DNA of 64,000 nucleotides from Pseudoxanthomonas sp. GM95 (lineage in GTDB: Bacteria; Pseudomonadota; Gammaproteobacteria; Xanthomonadales; Xanthomonadaceae), in assembly GCF_900109775.1 (NCBI RefSeq), contig NZ_FOAX01000001.1, positions 1-64,000 on the forward strand, read 5' to 3'. The notes beneath the pieces were generated by a model, which was not told where the DNA came from, made no database searches, and saw only the letters and a list, made by a program, of their open reading frames with translations. The first letter of the stretch is position 1; every line of letters starts with the position of its first letter. The position numbers and the translations under genes were made by a program. Shown here piece by piece: positions 23,346 through 33,119 of this stretch.

Positions 23346-24287
23346 ATGAGCCAGCACGGCATCCACACGGTCGACACCGCGTTCCAGCGCGAGCACTTCG
23401 ATGCCTGCTATCTGATCGTGGAAGGCGGACGCGGCGCGTTCGTCGATTGCGGCACCAATCATTCGGTGCCGCTGCTGCTGGCGGCGATCGCACGCGCCGG
23501 ACTGACGCCGGCCGACATCGACTGGGTGCTGGTGACGCATATCCATCTGGATCATGCCGGCGGCACTGGCCTGCTGCTGCAGCACCTGCCCAATGCGAAG
23601 GTGGTCGCGCATCCGCGCGCTGCGCCGCACCTGATCGATCCCAGCCGGATCATCGCCGGCGCCACCGCGGTCTATGGCGCTGAAGAAATCGCGCGCAGCT
23701 ACGGCCAGGTGCAGCCGGTGCCCGCCGAACGTGTCGTCGTGGCGGAGGACGGCCACGTGGTCGATCACAACGGCCGGCCGTTGCTGTGTCTGGATACGCC
23801 AGGCCATGCCAAGCATCACTACTGCGTGTGGGATGCGCGCAGCGCGTGCTGGTTTACCGGCGACACGTTCGGCCTCTCGTATCGCGAATTCGATGGGCCG
23901 CAGGGGCCTTTCATCCTGCCGACCAGTTCGCCGGTGCAGTTCGAGCCCGACGCGCTCAAGCAGTCGATCGCGCGCATGCTGGCTTACCAGCCGCAGGGCA
24001 TGTATCTCACCCATTACGACCGCGTCGGCCAGTCTTATGCCGAGGTGGAGAAGCTCGCGCAGGATCTGTACGAACAGATCAACGCGATGGAAAAGCTCGG
24101 TCACGACGCCAACGGCAAACCCGAGCGCCACGCCAAACTGCTCGAAGCGCTGACGGCGCTGTATCTGCAGCGCGCCCGCGAGGCGCAGGTGCCGCTGGAC
24201 GATACGCAGGTCGAAGCCGCGCTCGCGCTAGATATCGAACTCAACGCGCAGGGCCTGGCCTGCTGGCTGGATCGCGAACGGCGTTGA
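23346..24287 (+). CDS. Metallo-beta-lactamase-fold hydrolase
   Basis: A 313-residue MBL-fold protein. The metal motif is THIHLDHAGG (HxHxDH, about residues 71-78), followed by TPGHAKHHY and TGDTFG with further ligands. The C-terminal helical region (AEVEKLAQDLYEQINAMEKLG) is characteristic of a subgroup of unknown substrate specificity. No signal peptide, so cytoplasmic. It follows trpS by 80 bases on the same strand and may have its own promoter. The substrate cannot be deduced; glyoxalase II-like thioesters or phosphoesters are possible. Confidence 0.88.
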   Translation: MSQHGIHTVDTAFQREHFDACYLIVEGGRGAFVDCGTNHSVPLLLAAIARAGLTPADIDWVLVTHIHLDHAGGTGLLLQHLPNAKVVAHPRAAPHLIDPSRIIAGATAVYGAEEIARSYGQVQPVPAERVVVAEDGHVVDHNGRPLLCLDTPGHAKHHYCVWDARSACWFTGDTFGLSYREFDGPQGPFILPTSSPVQFEPDALKQSIARMLAYQPQGMYLTHYDRVGQSYAEVEKLAQDLYEQINAMEKLGHDANGKPERHAKLLEALTALYLQRAREAQVPLDDTQVEAALALDIELNAQGLACWLDRERR

Positions 24288-24353
24288 GGGCGACGATGGC
24301 CCGCGTGCCATCGCCTAGACTGGCCATCACTTTGTTGCGATGGAAGCTCGAAG

Positions 24354-26003
24354 ATGCGTGGATGCCTGGCCGTGTCGTGTCTGCTGGTCTTGGGCTTGCC
24401 CGTCGCCGCGCAGGAGGTGCCCGGTGGCGGCATCGGCGCCGAGGCGCTCTCGCGCCATGTCGCCGAGTTGTCCTCCGATGCCTACGCGGGCCGCGCACCG
24501 GCAACGGACGGCGAGCGCCGCACGGTCGATTACCTGGTGGCGCAGTTCAAGCGCGATGGCCTGCAGCCCGGTGGCGAGCGTGGCGGCTGGACCCAGGACG
24601 TGACCCTGGTGCGGGCCGAAGTGCAGGGGCAGCCGGTGGCGACCGTGCGGGTCGGCGGGCAGGCGAGCACCTGGCGCAATGGCGAGGACGTGACCCTGCA
24701 GTCGCTTTATCCAGCCACGCACATCGCGTTGCAGGACGCGCCGCTGGTGTTCGTCGGCTATGGCGTGAATGCGCCGGAGCGGCACTGGGACGACTACAAG
24801 GGCGTGGACCTGGCGGGCAAGGTCGCGGTGGTGCTGATCAACGATCCGGACTTTGAAACGCCGCAGCCCGGCGCCTTCGACGGCAAGGGCATGACGTACT
24901 ACGGGCGCTGGACCTACAAGTACGAGGAGCTGGCGCGCAAGGGCGCAGCGGGCGTGCTGATCGTGCACGAGACCGCGCCAGCCGCGTATGGCTGGGCCAC
25001 GGTGAAAAGCTCAGGCACCTCGCCGTTGTTCGACATCCCGCGCGACAACGCCGCGCAGTACCACACGCGCTTGCGCGGCTGGCTGCAGCGCGATGCCGCG
25101 GTGGCATTGTTCAAGCACGCCGGCTTGGATTTCGAGGCCTTGAAGGCCAAGGCGCAGCGGGCGGACTTCAAGCCGGTGGAGCTGGGTGATGCGCGGCTGA
25201 GCACCGTATTCGAGGTCAAGCGCGAGCAGGTCACCAGTCACAACGTGATCGCCAAGCTGCCCGGTGCGCAACGACCGTCGGAGTCGGTGATCTATTCCGC
25301 GCACTGGGATGCGTACGGCATCGGTGCGCCTGATGAGGCGGGCGATGCGGTCCGCCACGGGGCGGTCGATAACGCCACCGGCGTGGCCGCGGTGCTGGAG
25401 CTGGCGCGCGTGTTTGCCGCCGGGCCGCGGCCGGCACGCACCACGCTGTTCATGGCGCTCACCGCGGAAGAAAAAGGCCTGCTCGGCGCGACGTACTACG
25501 CGGCCCACCCCTTGATGCCGCTGGCCAGGACCGCGGCGGTGATCAACATCGAGATGCTCAGCCCGGATGGCCCGACCCGCGACATCGCTTCGTGGGGCCG
25601 CGGACGCGTGTCGCTGGAACATGATCTGGCGATGGCCGCGAAAGCGCGCGGCAAGGCCTATTCGCCCGACCCGAATCTCGAAGCCGGCTTCTTCTATCGC
25701 GCAGACCATTTCGCGTTCGCGCAGAAGGGCGTGCCGGCGATCACCGTCGGCGCCGGGCTGGATCGCGTCGATGGCGGCGTGGCCAAGGGCAAGGCCTTGC
25801 GCGATGCCTACTTCGCGCGCTGCTACCACCAGCCCTGCGACAAGGTCACCGCGCGTTGGGATGCGAGCGGGCAGGCGCAGGACGTGACGATCCTGTACGA
25901 CCTGGGACGCGACATTGCCAACGGCGATGCGTGGCCGGTGTGGCAGGCCGATTCGGAATTCAGCGGCGCACGCGCGGCCAGCGCGGACGCACGCACCGAC
26001 TGA
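24354..26003 (+). CDS. Exported M28-family zinc aminopeptidase with PA insert
   Basis: 549 residues. A signal peptide (CLAVSCLLVLGLPVAAQ) is followed by an M28 catalytic fold split by a protease-associated (PA) insert (about 130-260). Metal ligands are visible as SAHWDAYG, GAVDNATGVAAVLELA with the bridging aspartate, TAEEKGLLG with the catalytic Glu pair, and a histidine in RADHFAF. Such enzymes remove N-terminal residues from peptides in the periplasm or outside the cell. Length is normal for the PA-containing group. It is monocistronic, 66 bases after the MBL gene. Confidence 0.92.
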   Translation: MRGCLAVSCLLVLGLPVAAQEVPGGGIGAEALSRHVAELSSDAYAGRAPATDGERRTVDYLVAQFKRDGLQPGGERGGWTQDVTLVRAEVQGQPVATVRVGGQASTWRNGEDVTLQSLYPATHIALQDAPLVFVGYGVNAPERHWDDYKGVDLAGKVAVVLINDPDFETPQPGAFDGKGMTYYGRWTYKYEELARKGAAGVLIVHETAPAAYGWATVKSSGTSPLFDIPRDNAAQYHTRLRGWLQRDAAVALFKHAGLDFEALKAKAQRADFKPVELGDARLSTVFEVKREQVTSHNVIAKLPGAQRPSESVIYSAHWDAYGIGAPDEAGDAVRHGAVDNATGVAAVLELARVFAAGPRPARTTLFMALTAEEKGLLGATYYAAHPLMPLARTAAVINIEMLSPDGPTRDIASWGRGRVSLEHDLAMAAKARGKAYSPDPNLEAGFFYRADHFAFAQKGVPAITVGAGLDRVDGGVAKGKALRDAYFARCYHQPCDKVTARWDASGQAQDVTILYDLGRDIANGDAWPVWQADSEFSGARAASADARTD

Positions 26004-26015
26004 GGCGCGACAGCT

Positions 26016-26402
26016 TCACTCCCATCGATTGGGCGGGGTGCCCGTCTCGGTCTCGCGCATCGGCACCACGCAGAAGCGATGGCCGGTAGGGGCCTCCATC
26101 ACCCACCAGCGCTCGCGGACCTGCTGCACGCGCCGGGCGCCGAGGGCTTCCAGGCGCGCGACTTCGGCGGCGATGTCGTCGGTCTCGATATCCAGGTGCA
26201 CGCGCGAAGGGTGCTCGACCTTCTGCACTTCGATATGCAGGCCGCCAGGGCCCTCCTGCAGGACGGCGTAGCGGTCTTCGCCGCCTTCATCTGCATCGGC
26301 GACGGCCAGGCCCAGCGCCTGGCTCCAGAAGGTGGCGTGATCGGTCAGGCTGCCGTCCTGGCAGTCGATGATGAAACCGGCAAGGCGACTGCGATGGGCC
26401 AT
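26016..26402 (-). CDS. VOC-superfamily (glyoxalase-like) protein
   Basis: 128 residues from the ATG at 26402. Two beta-alpha-beta-beta-beta repeats of the vicinal-oxygen-chelate fold are visible (LAGFIIDCQDGSLTDHATFWSQALGL, then VHLDIETDDIAAEVARLEALGARRV ending in GHRFCVVP). Candidate metal or substrate residues are His and Glu in GGLHIEVQ and HRFCVV. Members of this branch are often annotated as glyoxalase or bleomycin-resistance-like without proof. The substrate is unknown. It precedes nothing in the same direction within 40 bases, so it probably shares the SDR transcript. Confidence 0.85.
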   Translation of the reverse strand: MAHRSRLAGFIIDCQDGSLTDHATFWSQALGLAVADADEGGEDRYAVLQEGPGGLHIEVQKVEHPSRVHLDIETDDIAAEVARLEALGARRVQQVRERWWVMEAPTGHRFCVVPMRETETGTPPNRWE

Positions 26403-26449
26403 GGCGTGCTCCGGCGAATGCGTTCGCGCGAGCTTACGCCGCGCAGCTG

Positions 26450-27205
26450 TCAGGCACCGAGTGCCTGGCCACCATCGACCGCCAGCACCTGGCCGGTGAT
26501 CCAGCGGGCGCGCGCAGAGGCCAGGAAAACGGCGGCCTCGGCCACGTCTTCGACCGCGCCGAATCGACCGAACGGAATGCTGTCGCGAATGCGCGCGTAC
26601 AGCGCGGGTTCGGTGGTCTTGCGCTTGTCCCACAGGCCATCGGCGAATTCGATCGAGCCTGGCGCGATCGCATTGACGCGGATTTTCTCGCGTGCCAGCT
26701 CGGTCGCCAGGGTCACGGTGTAATAGTTCAACGCGGCCTTGGCGGTGGAGTACGCGGCAGCACGCGGCGTGGGCACGCTGCCGTTGATCGAGCTGATGTT
26801 GATGATCGCTGGCGATGCGCTGCGGCGCAGGTGCGGCAAGGCAATGCGGTTGGTGCGGACCGCCGCCATCAGGTCGACGTTGAAGCCGGCCAGCCAGCTC
26901 GCATCATCGCTGCCGTTGCCATAGCCAGAGGCGTTGTTGACCACCACGTCGATGCCACCGAGCGCGGCTGCGGCGGCGGTGACCCACGCCTCGATCTGGG
27001 CCGCGTCGGACAGGTCGCAAGGCAGTGCGTGGACTGCGCGGCCGTGGCGTGACAAAGCGGCGACGGCGTCGTTCAAGCCGCCTTCGCTGCGCGCGCAGAT
27101 CGACACCTGTGCGCCTTCGCGCGCGAACGCGTCGGCCATCGCCAGGCCGATGCCGCGGCTGCCACCGGCGACGAGAATGCGCAGATCGTGCAGGGAGTCG
27201 GTCAT
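26450..27205 (-). CDS. SDR-family NAD(P)-dependent oxidoreductase
   Basis: A 251-residue classical short-chain dehydrogenase. The nucleotide motif is GGSRGIG near residue 14, NNAS near 88, the catalytic Ser-Tyr-Lys set is NISSINGS with YSTAKAAL near 150, and a C-terminal TGQVLAVDGGQ is typical of FabG-like enzymes. It probably reduces or oxidises a hydroxyl/keto pair on a lipid or secondary metabolite; the substrate is unknown. The ATG at 27205 was preferred to an upstream extension that would include repeat DNA. It is followed 47 bases later by the VOC gene on the same strand. Confidence 0.92.
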   Translation of the reverse strand: MTDSLHDLRILVAGGSRGIGLAMADAFAREGAQVSICARSEGGLNDAVAALSRHGRAVHALPCDLSDAAQIEAWVTAAAAALGGIDVVVNNASGYGNGSDDASWLAGFNVDLMAAVRTNRIALPHLRRSASPAIINISSINGSVPTPRAAAYSTAKAALNYYTVTLATELAREKIRVNAIAPGSIEFADGLWDKRKTTEPALYARIRDSIPFGRFGAVEDVAEAAVFLASARARWITGQVLAVDGGQALGA

Positions 27206-27254
27206 GGCGGAGCTCGATGTTGGAGAGGCGTCGATTATCGACGAGTGCGCGGGC

Positions 27255-27322
27255 GTAGGCGCTGCTTCTGCAGCGATGGCGCTTTCCCGCGAGAGCCACC
27301 TCGCTGCTGAAGCGGCTCCCAC
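27255..27322. repeat. REP/BIME-like inverted repeat pair
   Basis: Two 22-nt units face each other: GTAGGCGCTGCTTCTGCAGCGA (27255-27276) and, on the opposite strand, a near copy with about five mismatches (27301-27322). Each is a GTAGGAGC-type palindromic unit of the kind scattered in intergenic regions of gamma-proteobacteria. Confidence 0.65.
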
Positions 27323-27348
27323 AGTTAAGCCAGCTGCCATGCGCGCAC

Positions 27349-27376
27349 AAAAAAGGGAGCCGGACGACCGGCTCCC
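27349..27376 (-). terminator. Rho-independent terminator of the EF-G-like gene
   Basis: A 9-bp stem (27355-27363 with 27368-27376, loop ACGA) is followed on the minus strand by six U from the A run 27349-27354. It lies 38 bases after the stop of the EF-G gene. Confidence 0.92.
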
Positions 27377-27413
27377 TGTTCCTTTTCTTCATGGTGTTGC
27401 GTGATGCGAAGTG

Positions 27414-29450
27414 TCACGCAGCGCGTGCCGGTGCATAACCTTCAAACTGCAGGCTGGCCGACGCGCGTCCCTGGGTCAGCGAACGCAGCGTGGTGGTGTA
27501 GGCCTGCAGCTGCGCCAGCGGGGCCAGGGCCTGCACCTGAGCGCGCGTGCCGTGGTCTTCGATCGTCAGCACGCGGCCTTCGCGTCGCTGCAGGTCGCCG
27601 ACCACATCGCCGACATGGCTGGCCGGCGTGTCGATCGCCATCGCCATCACCGGCTCCAGCAGCGTGGTGCCGCCTTGCTGCAGCGCCGTGCGCACGGCTT
27701 CAGCGGCCGCGCGCTGGAACGCCATGTCCGACGAATCCACCGTGTGCGCCTGCCCATCGACCAGCGCCACCTCGACGCCGACCACAGGATATCCGCGCGG
27801 GCCCTGCGCAAGCGCCGCGCGCACGCCCTTTTCCGTGGCGGCGATGAACGCGCGCGGCACCACGCCGCCGGTCGTGCGATCGACGAACACCACCTGGCCG
27901 TCGGCGCGCGGGAAGAGATCCAGCACCACGCGGGCGAACTGGCCGTGGCCACCGGTCTGCTTGGACAGCCGGCCTTCCACGCCGCGCGAAATCTCCTGCG
28001 GGGTTTCCTGGTAGGCCACGCGTGGCGAACCGGTGCGCACATCCACCTTCCACTCGCTGCGCAGGCGTTCGACCATCACCTCCAGGTGCAGCTCGCCCAT
28101 GCCCCAGACCAGGGTTTCGCCGGTCTCGGGATCGCTGCCGACGCGGAAGGACGGGTCCTCCTGCGCCAGCTGGGCCAGGCCCTGGCCCAACCGGATCAGG
28201 TCGTTGGCGTTGGCCGCGCTCAAGCGCCACGACAGCACGGCCGGCTGCGCCTGGATGCGCTCCAGCTGCAGCGGCTGCGCAATCGCGCTCAGGGTTTCGC
28301 CGGTAGCGACGTCCTTCCAGCCCAGCACGGCCACGATCTCGCCGGCCTGTGCCTGGGCGATGTCGTGCACGCGGTCGGCCTGCACCACGGCCAGGCGGCC
28401 GATGCGGCGCGGACGTTCGGCATGGCTGGAGGCCACCGCATCGCCCACGCGCAACGTGCCCGAATAGACGCGCACGAAAGCCAGCGCCGTGTGTTCCTGA
28501 TGGGTGATCTTGAACACCAGCGCCGCGAGCGCCCCGTTGGGATCGGCCGGCAGCCGCACCTCGCCTTCGGCACCCCGCGCGCGCACCGCCGGACGATCCA
28601 GCGGCGAGGGCAGGTAGTCGACGATGGCATCGAGCAGCAGCTCCACGCCCTTGTGCTTGAACGCCGAGCCGGCGATCACCGGCACGCCCAGTCCCGCCAG
28701 CGTGCCGCGGCGCAGGGCCGCGCGCAGCGCTGACGCATCGATGTCCACGCCTTCCAGCCACGCCGTGGCCAGGGCCTCGTCATGGTTGGCGACCGCTTCC
28801 ACCAGCTGCTGGCGTGCAGGCTCGTAACGCGCGTGTTCGTCGTCCGTCCACGGGCGCTGCAACGCCGGCTGCGGGTGCTGCCAGCTGACCACGCGGCGTT
28901 CGACCAGGTCGATCCAGCCATCGAAGTCGCCATCACTTCCCAGGACAAGACCCAGCGGCCACGGCGTGGCATCGAGCTTGTCGCGCAGCTGGGCGACGAC
29001 GCCGTCCAGCGACGCGCCGGGGCGATCCATCTTGTTGACGAAGGCCAGCAGCGGCACGCCGTGCCGGCGCGCCTGGCGCCACACGGTCTCCGACTGCGGC
29101 TGCACGCCATCGACCGCGGAAAACACCGCGACCGCACCATCGAGCACGCGCAGCGAGCGTTCCACCTCGATCGCGAAATCGATGTGGCCCGGGGTGTCGA
29201 TCAGCGTGAGCTGGTGGGCCGGCTGGTCGCGTGGCGCCCATTGCGCCTGCACGGCGGCCGCGCCGATGGTGATGCCGCGCTCGCGTTCGATCGCCGAGAA
29301 GTCGGTCGTCGCCGCGCCATCGTGGACTTCGCCGATGCGATGGATCGCGCCGGTTCTCCACAGCAGGCGTTCGGTAAGCGTGGTCTTGCCCGCGTCGATG
29401 TGGGCAATGATGCCCAGGTTGCGGCGGCGGGACAGGGTGGTGGTGTTCAT
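27414..29450 (-). CDS. Second elongation factor G (FusA2-like GTPase)
   Basis: A 678-residue translational GTPase with G1 AHIDAGKTT, G3 DTPGHIDF and G4 NKMD, then domains II to V in order, ending in RSLTQGRASASLQFEGYAP. It lacks part of the G' insert of canonical EF-G and is the kind often called EF-G2 or FusA-like. Such paralogues may help in ribosome recycling or stress and some protect from antibiotics; which applies here is unknown. Start is the ATG at 29450 with GGAG about 10 bases upstream. The long leader (29486-29737) contains an intrinsic terminator and small frames, suggesting controlled expression. Confidence 0.9.
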   Translation of the reverse strand: MNTTTLSRRRNLGIIAHIDAGKTTLTERLLWRTGAIHRIGEVHDGAATTDFSAIERERGITIGAAAVQAQWAPRDQPAHQLTLIDTPGHIDFAIEVERSLRVLDGAVAVFSAVDGVQPQSETVWRQARRHGVPLLAFVNKMDRPGASLDGVVAQLRDKLDATPWPLGLVLGSDGDFDGWIDLVERRVVSWQHPQPALQRPWTDDEHARYEPARQQLVEAVANHDEALATAWLEGVDIDASALRAALRRGTLAGLGVPVIAGSAFKHKGVELLLDAIVDYLPSPLDRPAVRARGAEGEVRLPADPNGALAALVFKITHQEHTALAFVRVYSGTLRVGDAVASSHAERPRRIGRLAVVQADRVHDIAQAQAGEIVAVLGWKDVATGETLSAIAQPLQLERIQAQPAVLSWRLSAANANDLIRLGQGLAQLAQEDPSFRVGSDPETGETLVWGMGELHLEVMVERLRSEWKVDVRTGSPRVAYQETPQEISRGVEGRLSKQTGGHGQFARVVLDLFPRADGQVVFVDRTTGGVVPRAFIAATEKGVRAALAQGPRGYPVVGVEVALVDGQAHTVDSSDMAFQRAAAEAVRTALQQGGTTLLEPVMAMAIDTPASHVGDVVGDLQRREGRVLTIEDHGTRAQVQALAPLAQLQAYTTTLRSLTQGRASASLQFEGYAPARAA

Positions 29451-29485
29451 ACGGGGAAACTCCAATGCGGTGCCAACGAAAGTGA

Positions 29486-29547
29486 CCGTCCGCATCGGTT
29501 GGCTTCGACGCGGACGGCTAGGGTTTGGTTTCCGGATCGAGGTGCAT
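29486..29547 (-). promoter_or_regulatory. Leader micro-ORF and hairpin just upstream of the EF-G-like gene
   Basis: A 9-codon frame (29518-29547, MHLDPETKP) has a good ribosome binding site (GGAG 8 bases before the ATG). It ends one base before an 8-bp hairpin (29510-29517 with 29486-29493). Ribosome passage over the small frame could alter this hairpin. Seen in sequence; effect inferred. Confidence 0.35.
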
Positions 29548-29589
29548 GGCACGTGCTCCTTGGGAGGGTGTGGGTCGGTGAAAAGGCAT

Positions 29590-29615
29590 AAAAAAAGCAC
29601 CCGGGCGGGTGCTTT
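29590..29615 (-). terminator. Terminator/attenuator in the EF-G leader
   Basis: AAAGCACCC/GGGTGCTTT forms a 9-bp stem (29594-29602 with 29607-29615) with loop GGGC, followed on the minus strand by seven U. No gene ends upstream of it on this strand, so it lies inside the leader of the EF-G gene, 140 bases before its start. A rival pairing of 29678-29687 with the first arm would prevent it. Confidence 0.7.
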
Positions 29616-29650
29616 GTCGGTCCAGCGGATGGCGCGCGGATCAGGTGATC

Positions 29651-29737
29651 CTAATCGTCCATCGCCCAGCGCAGGCACACCCGGCCCGCGCTTGCGCGTG
29701 GGGTTATCGGCAATATCAGCAGCGGCTGGCGGGTCAT
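29651..29737 (-). CDS. Putative leader peptide of the EF-G-like gene
   Basis: A 28-codon frame beginning MTRQPLLILPITPR and ending WAMDD, 36 bases before the intrinsic terminator. It contains two ATA isoleucine codons, very rare in this GC-rich genome, within LLILPITP. Stalling there would leave GGGCCGGGTG (29678-29687) free to pair with the terminator's first arm. No strong ribosome binding site is visible, which lowers confidence. An in-frame start further upstream is possible. Confidence 0.35.
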   Translation of the reverse strand: MTRQPLLILPITPRASAGRVCLRWAMDD

Positions 29738-29932
29738 GGCGGCGGGACGGCAAACGGGGTGGGAGGCGCGCATTCTGTGCCTGCGCGGGTGGGCCTTCAA
29801 GCCTTCATCGTGACTATTGGTAGAACGCTGTGAGGCGGACGGCTTTCGGTGTTCCATCGAGATGAAGGGCCGCGATTCGCGCGCCGGCGGCGCTGGGCCT
29901 CACAATAGGCGGCCGTTTCGGATCGATGTGCC

Positions 29933-30268
29933 ATGAGAAAGACCTACCCGCTTCAGATTGAAGGCAAGAACCCCGATCGTCTGCTGGAGGCCGCCAAGCA
30001 CGACATCCGCAAGTACATCGCGCGCGAACAGCGCAAGGCGCTGCCGGCCGACGCCGATACCTGGCGCTTCGATGCGCGCCTGGGCACCGAGGAAGCCAGT
30101 GCCAGGACGATTTCCTCCGGCGAGCTGATCCGCGCGATCGACGCGCTGGTCGCTGACGGCGGGACCCAGTTCTACGTCGAAGTCGTCGCCAAGCCGGGCA
30201 AGCGCAACGCGCCGCCGGCCGACAAGGCGGCGCCATCGGACGAGCTGGATTTCGACGACGAAGATTGA
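29933..30268 (+). CDS. DUF6172-type small protein
   Basis: 111 residues, hydrophilic, no signal peptide. The N-terminus MRKTYPLQIEGKNPDRLLEAAKHDIRKYIARERRK-like pattern (basic helix, then WRFDARLG) agrees with my recollection of the DUF6172 family, conserved in gamma- and beta-proteobacteria with unknown function. The tail is acidic (DELDFDDED). It is divergent from the EF-G leader and stands alone. Confidence 0.7.
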   Translation: MRKTYPLQIEGKNPDRLLEAAKHDIRKYIAREQRKALPADADTWRFDARLGTEEASARTISSGELIRAIDALVADGGTQFYVEVVAKPGKRNAPPADKAAPSDELDFDDED

Positions 30269-30305
30269 TCCATGTGGCCGCTGACGTGCGGCCACAACCT
30301 GTCGG

Positions 30306-31568
<1,263 letters not shown>

Positions 31569-31684
31569 GCGGACAGGTCGGCAGCGGTGTGCAAAAGGAA
31601 GAAAGCGGAGCACTAAAACCACTCGCGCAAGGCCGGCATGCTACGCCAGTGCGCCCATCGGGCCGAAAAGCGCCGCGTGACATG

Positions 31685-31708
31685 AAAACGCCGGCAATGT
31701 GCCGGCGT
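31685..31708 (-). terminator. Terminator of the 2-oxoacid dehydrogenase operon
   Basis: ACGCCGGCA (31688-31696) pairs with TGCCGGCGT (31700-31708), loop ATG, followed on the minus strand by UUUU. It lies 27 bases after the E2 stop. Confidence 0.85.
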
Positions 31709-31734
31709 CTTCGGATCCCGCGTCACGCGTCGCG

Positions 31735-33117
31735 TCAGTCGGCCAGCGCCAGGTCGTCGATCAGCGCACGCAGGAAACGCGCCGCTTCGCCGCCGGTGCA
31801 GGCGCGGTGGTCGAAGGTCACCGACAGCGGGATGACCTTGTGCGATTCGAAACCGCCCATCACCGGCGTCATCTGGAAGCGCGCGCGGCCGGCGGCGACG
31901 ATGCTCACGCACGGTGGCACCACGATCGGCGTGGCATAGCGGCCGGCGAACATGCCGAAGTTGCTCAGCGAGATCGTGTAGCCGGTCAGCTCGCTGGCCG
32001 GCAGGCTGCGCTCCAGCACCTGCGCGCGCAGGCGGTTGACGCCTTCGCGCACGCCGCGCGCATCCAGGATGTCGGCATTGCGCAGCGCGGGCACGAACAG
32101 GCCATCGTCGGTATCGACGGCGATGCCGACGTCCACGTGCGGATGCAGGGTGCGGGTCAGCGCCTGGCCATCGAACCAGGCATTCATCGCCGGCACCGCC
32201 TTGCAGGCGGCGACGATGCCGCGCACCAGGCGCGCGGTGACATCGCTGCCGGGTAGCCAGGCCTGCACGTCGGCGTCGTCGCTGATGGTGGTGGCCACCA
32301 CCTGCGCGTGCGCGTCGGCCATCACGCGCGCCATGTTGCGGCGCACGCCCTTGAGTGGCTCGGGCTGGCCGCTGGCGCTCACGCCCGGCGGCGAGGTGCG
32401 CATCGGCTTGCCGCTGGCCGACAGCGCGGTGCGCGCGCGGTTGGGATCGATCGCCGGGGCGCCGGCGGGCGCCGGTGTGGCCGCGCGTGCGGCCGGTGCG
32501 GGTGCCGCGCCGATCTTGGCCGAACCCTCGGCCGCGGCCTGCTTCACATCGGCCATCGTCACCACGCCTTCGGCGCCGGTGGCGCGCACGCGGGCCAGGT
32601 CCACGCCGAGCTTGCGCGCCATCGCACGCACCGCCGGCATCGCCTTGACGCCGCCGACGGCGATAGCGGCCTCGGCCTGCACGGCATTGGAAGACTGCAT
32701 CGCGCCGACCACGGTGCCGGCGTCGTCGCGTTCGTGGTCGAAGCTTTCCACCGCCGGCGTCGGCACTGCTGGTTCTGCTACTGCTGCAGCAGGCTTGGTC
32801 GCGGCAGGCGGGGCCTTCGGTGCGCCGTGCGCATGGCCGGTGTCCTGGCCATCGGCGCGCTGCGGCAGGTTGGGGTCGGGTTCGAACTGGGCCAGCATCG
32901 CGCCGGTATCGACGATATCGCCCGGCGCACCGGCCAGCTTGAGCACCTTGCCCGAGACCGGCGAGGGCACTTCCACCACGGCCTTGGCCGTCTCCATCGA
33001 CACCAGCGGCTCGTCCAGGCGCACCACATCGCCTTCTTTCACGAACCACTCCACGATGGTCGCATCGGGCAGGCCTTCGCCCAGGTCGGGAAGGTGGAAG
33101 GTCTTGCTTTCGCTCAT
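31735..33117 (-). CDS. Dihydrolipoamide acyltransferase (E2) of a branched-chain 2-oxoacid dehydrogenase
   Basis: 460 residues. The lipoyl domain is at 5-80 with the lipoylated lysine in METAKAVVEV; a Pro/Ala linker follows; the peripheral subunit-binding domain is at about 155-190 (MPAVRAMARKLGVDLARVRATGAEGVVTMADV); the catalytic domain spans 255-460. E2 passes the acyl group from E1 to CoA. The active-site signature reads FDHRACTGGEAA, with threonine where most E2s have aspartate in HxxxDG. The ATG at 33117 has AGGAAA upstream and lies just behind the SH3 gene. Domain order and the E1 neighbours make the assignment firm; the substrate could be branched-chain 2-oxoacids or pyruvate. Confidence 0.92.
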   Translation of the reverse strand: MSESKTFHLPDLGEGLPDATIVEWFVKEGDVVRLDEPLVSMETAKAVVEVPSPVSGKVLKLAGAPGDIVDTGAMLAQFEPDPNLPQRADGQDTGHAHGAPKAPPAATKPAAAVAEPAVPTPAVESFDHERDDAGTVVGAMQSSNAVQAEAAIAVGGVKAMPAVRAMARKLGVDLARVRATGAEGVVTMADVKQAAAEGSAKIGAAPAPAARAATPAPAGAPAIDPNRARTALSASGKPMRTSPPGVSASGQPEPLKGVRRNMARVMADAHAQVVATTISDDADVQAWLPGSDVTARLVRGIVAACKAVPAMNAWFDGQALTRTLHPHVDVGIAVDTDDGLFVPALRNADILDARGVREGVNRLRAQVLERSLPASELTGYTISLSNFGMFAGRYATPIVVPPCVSIVAAGRARFQMTPVMGGFESHKVIPLSVTFDHRACTGGEAARFLRALIDDLALAD

Positions 33118-33119
33118 GG

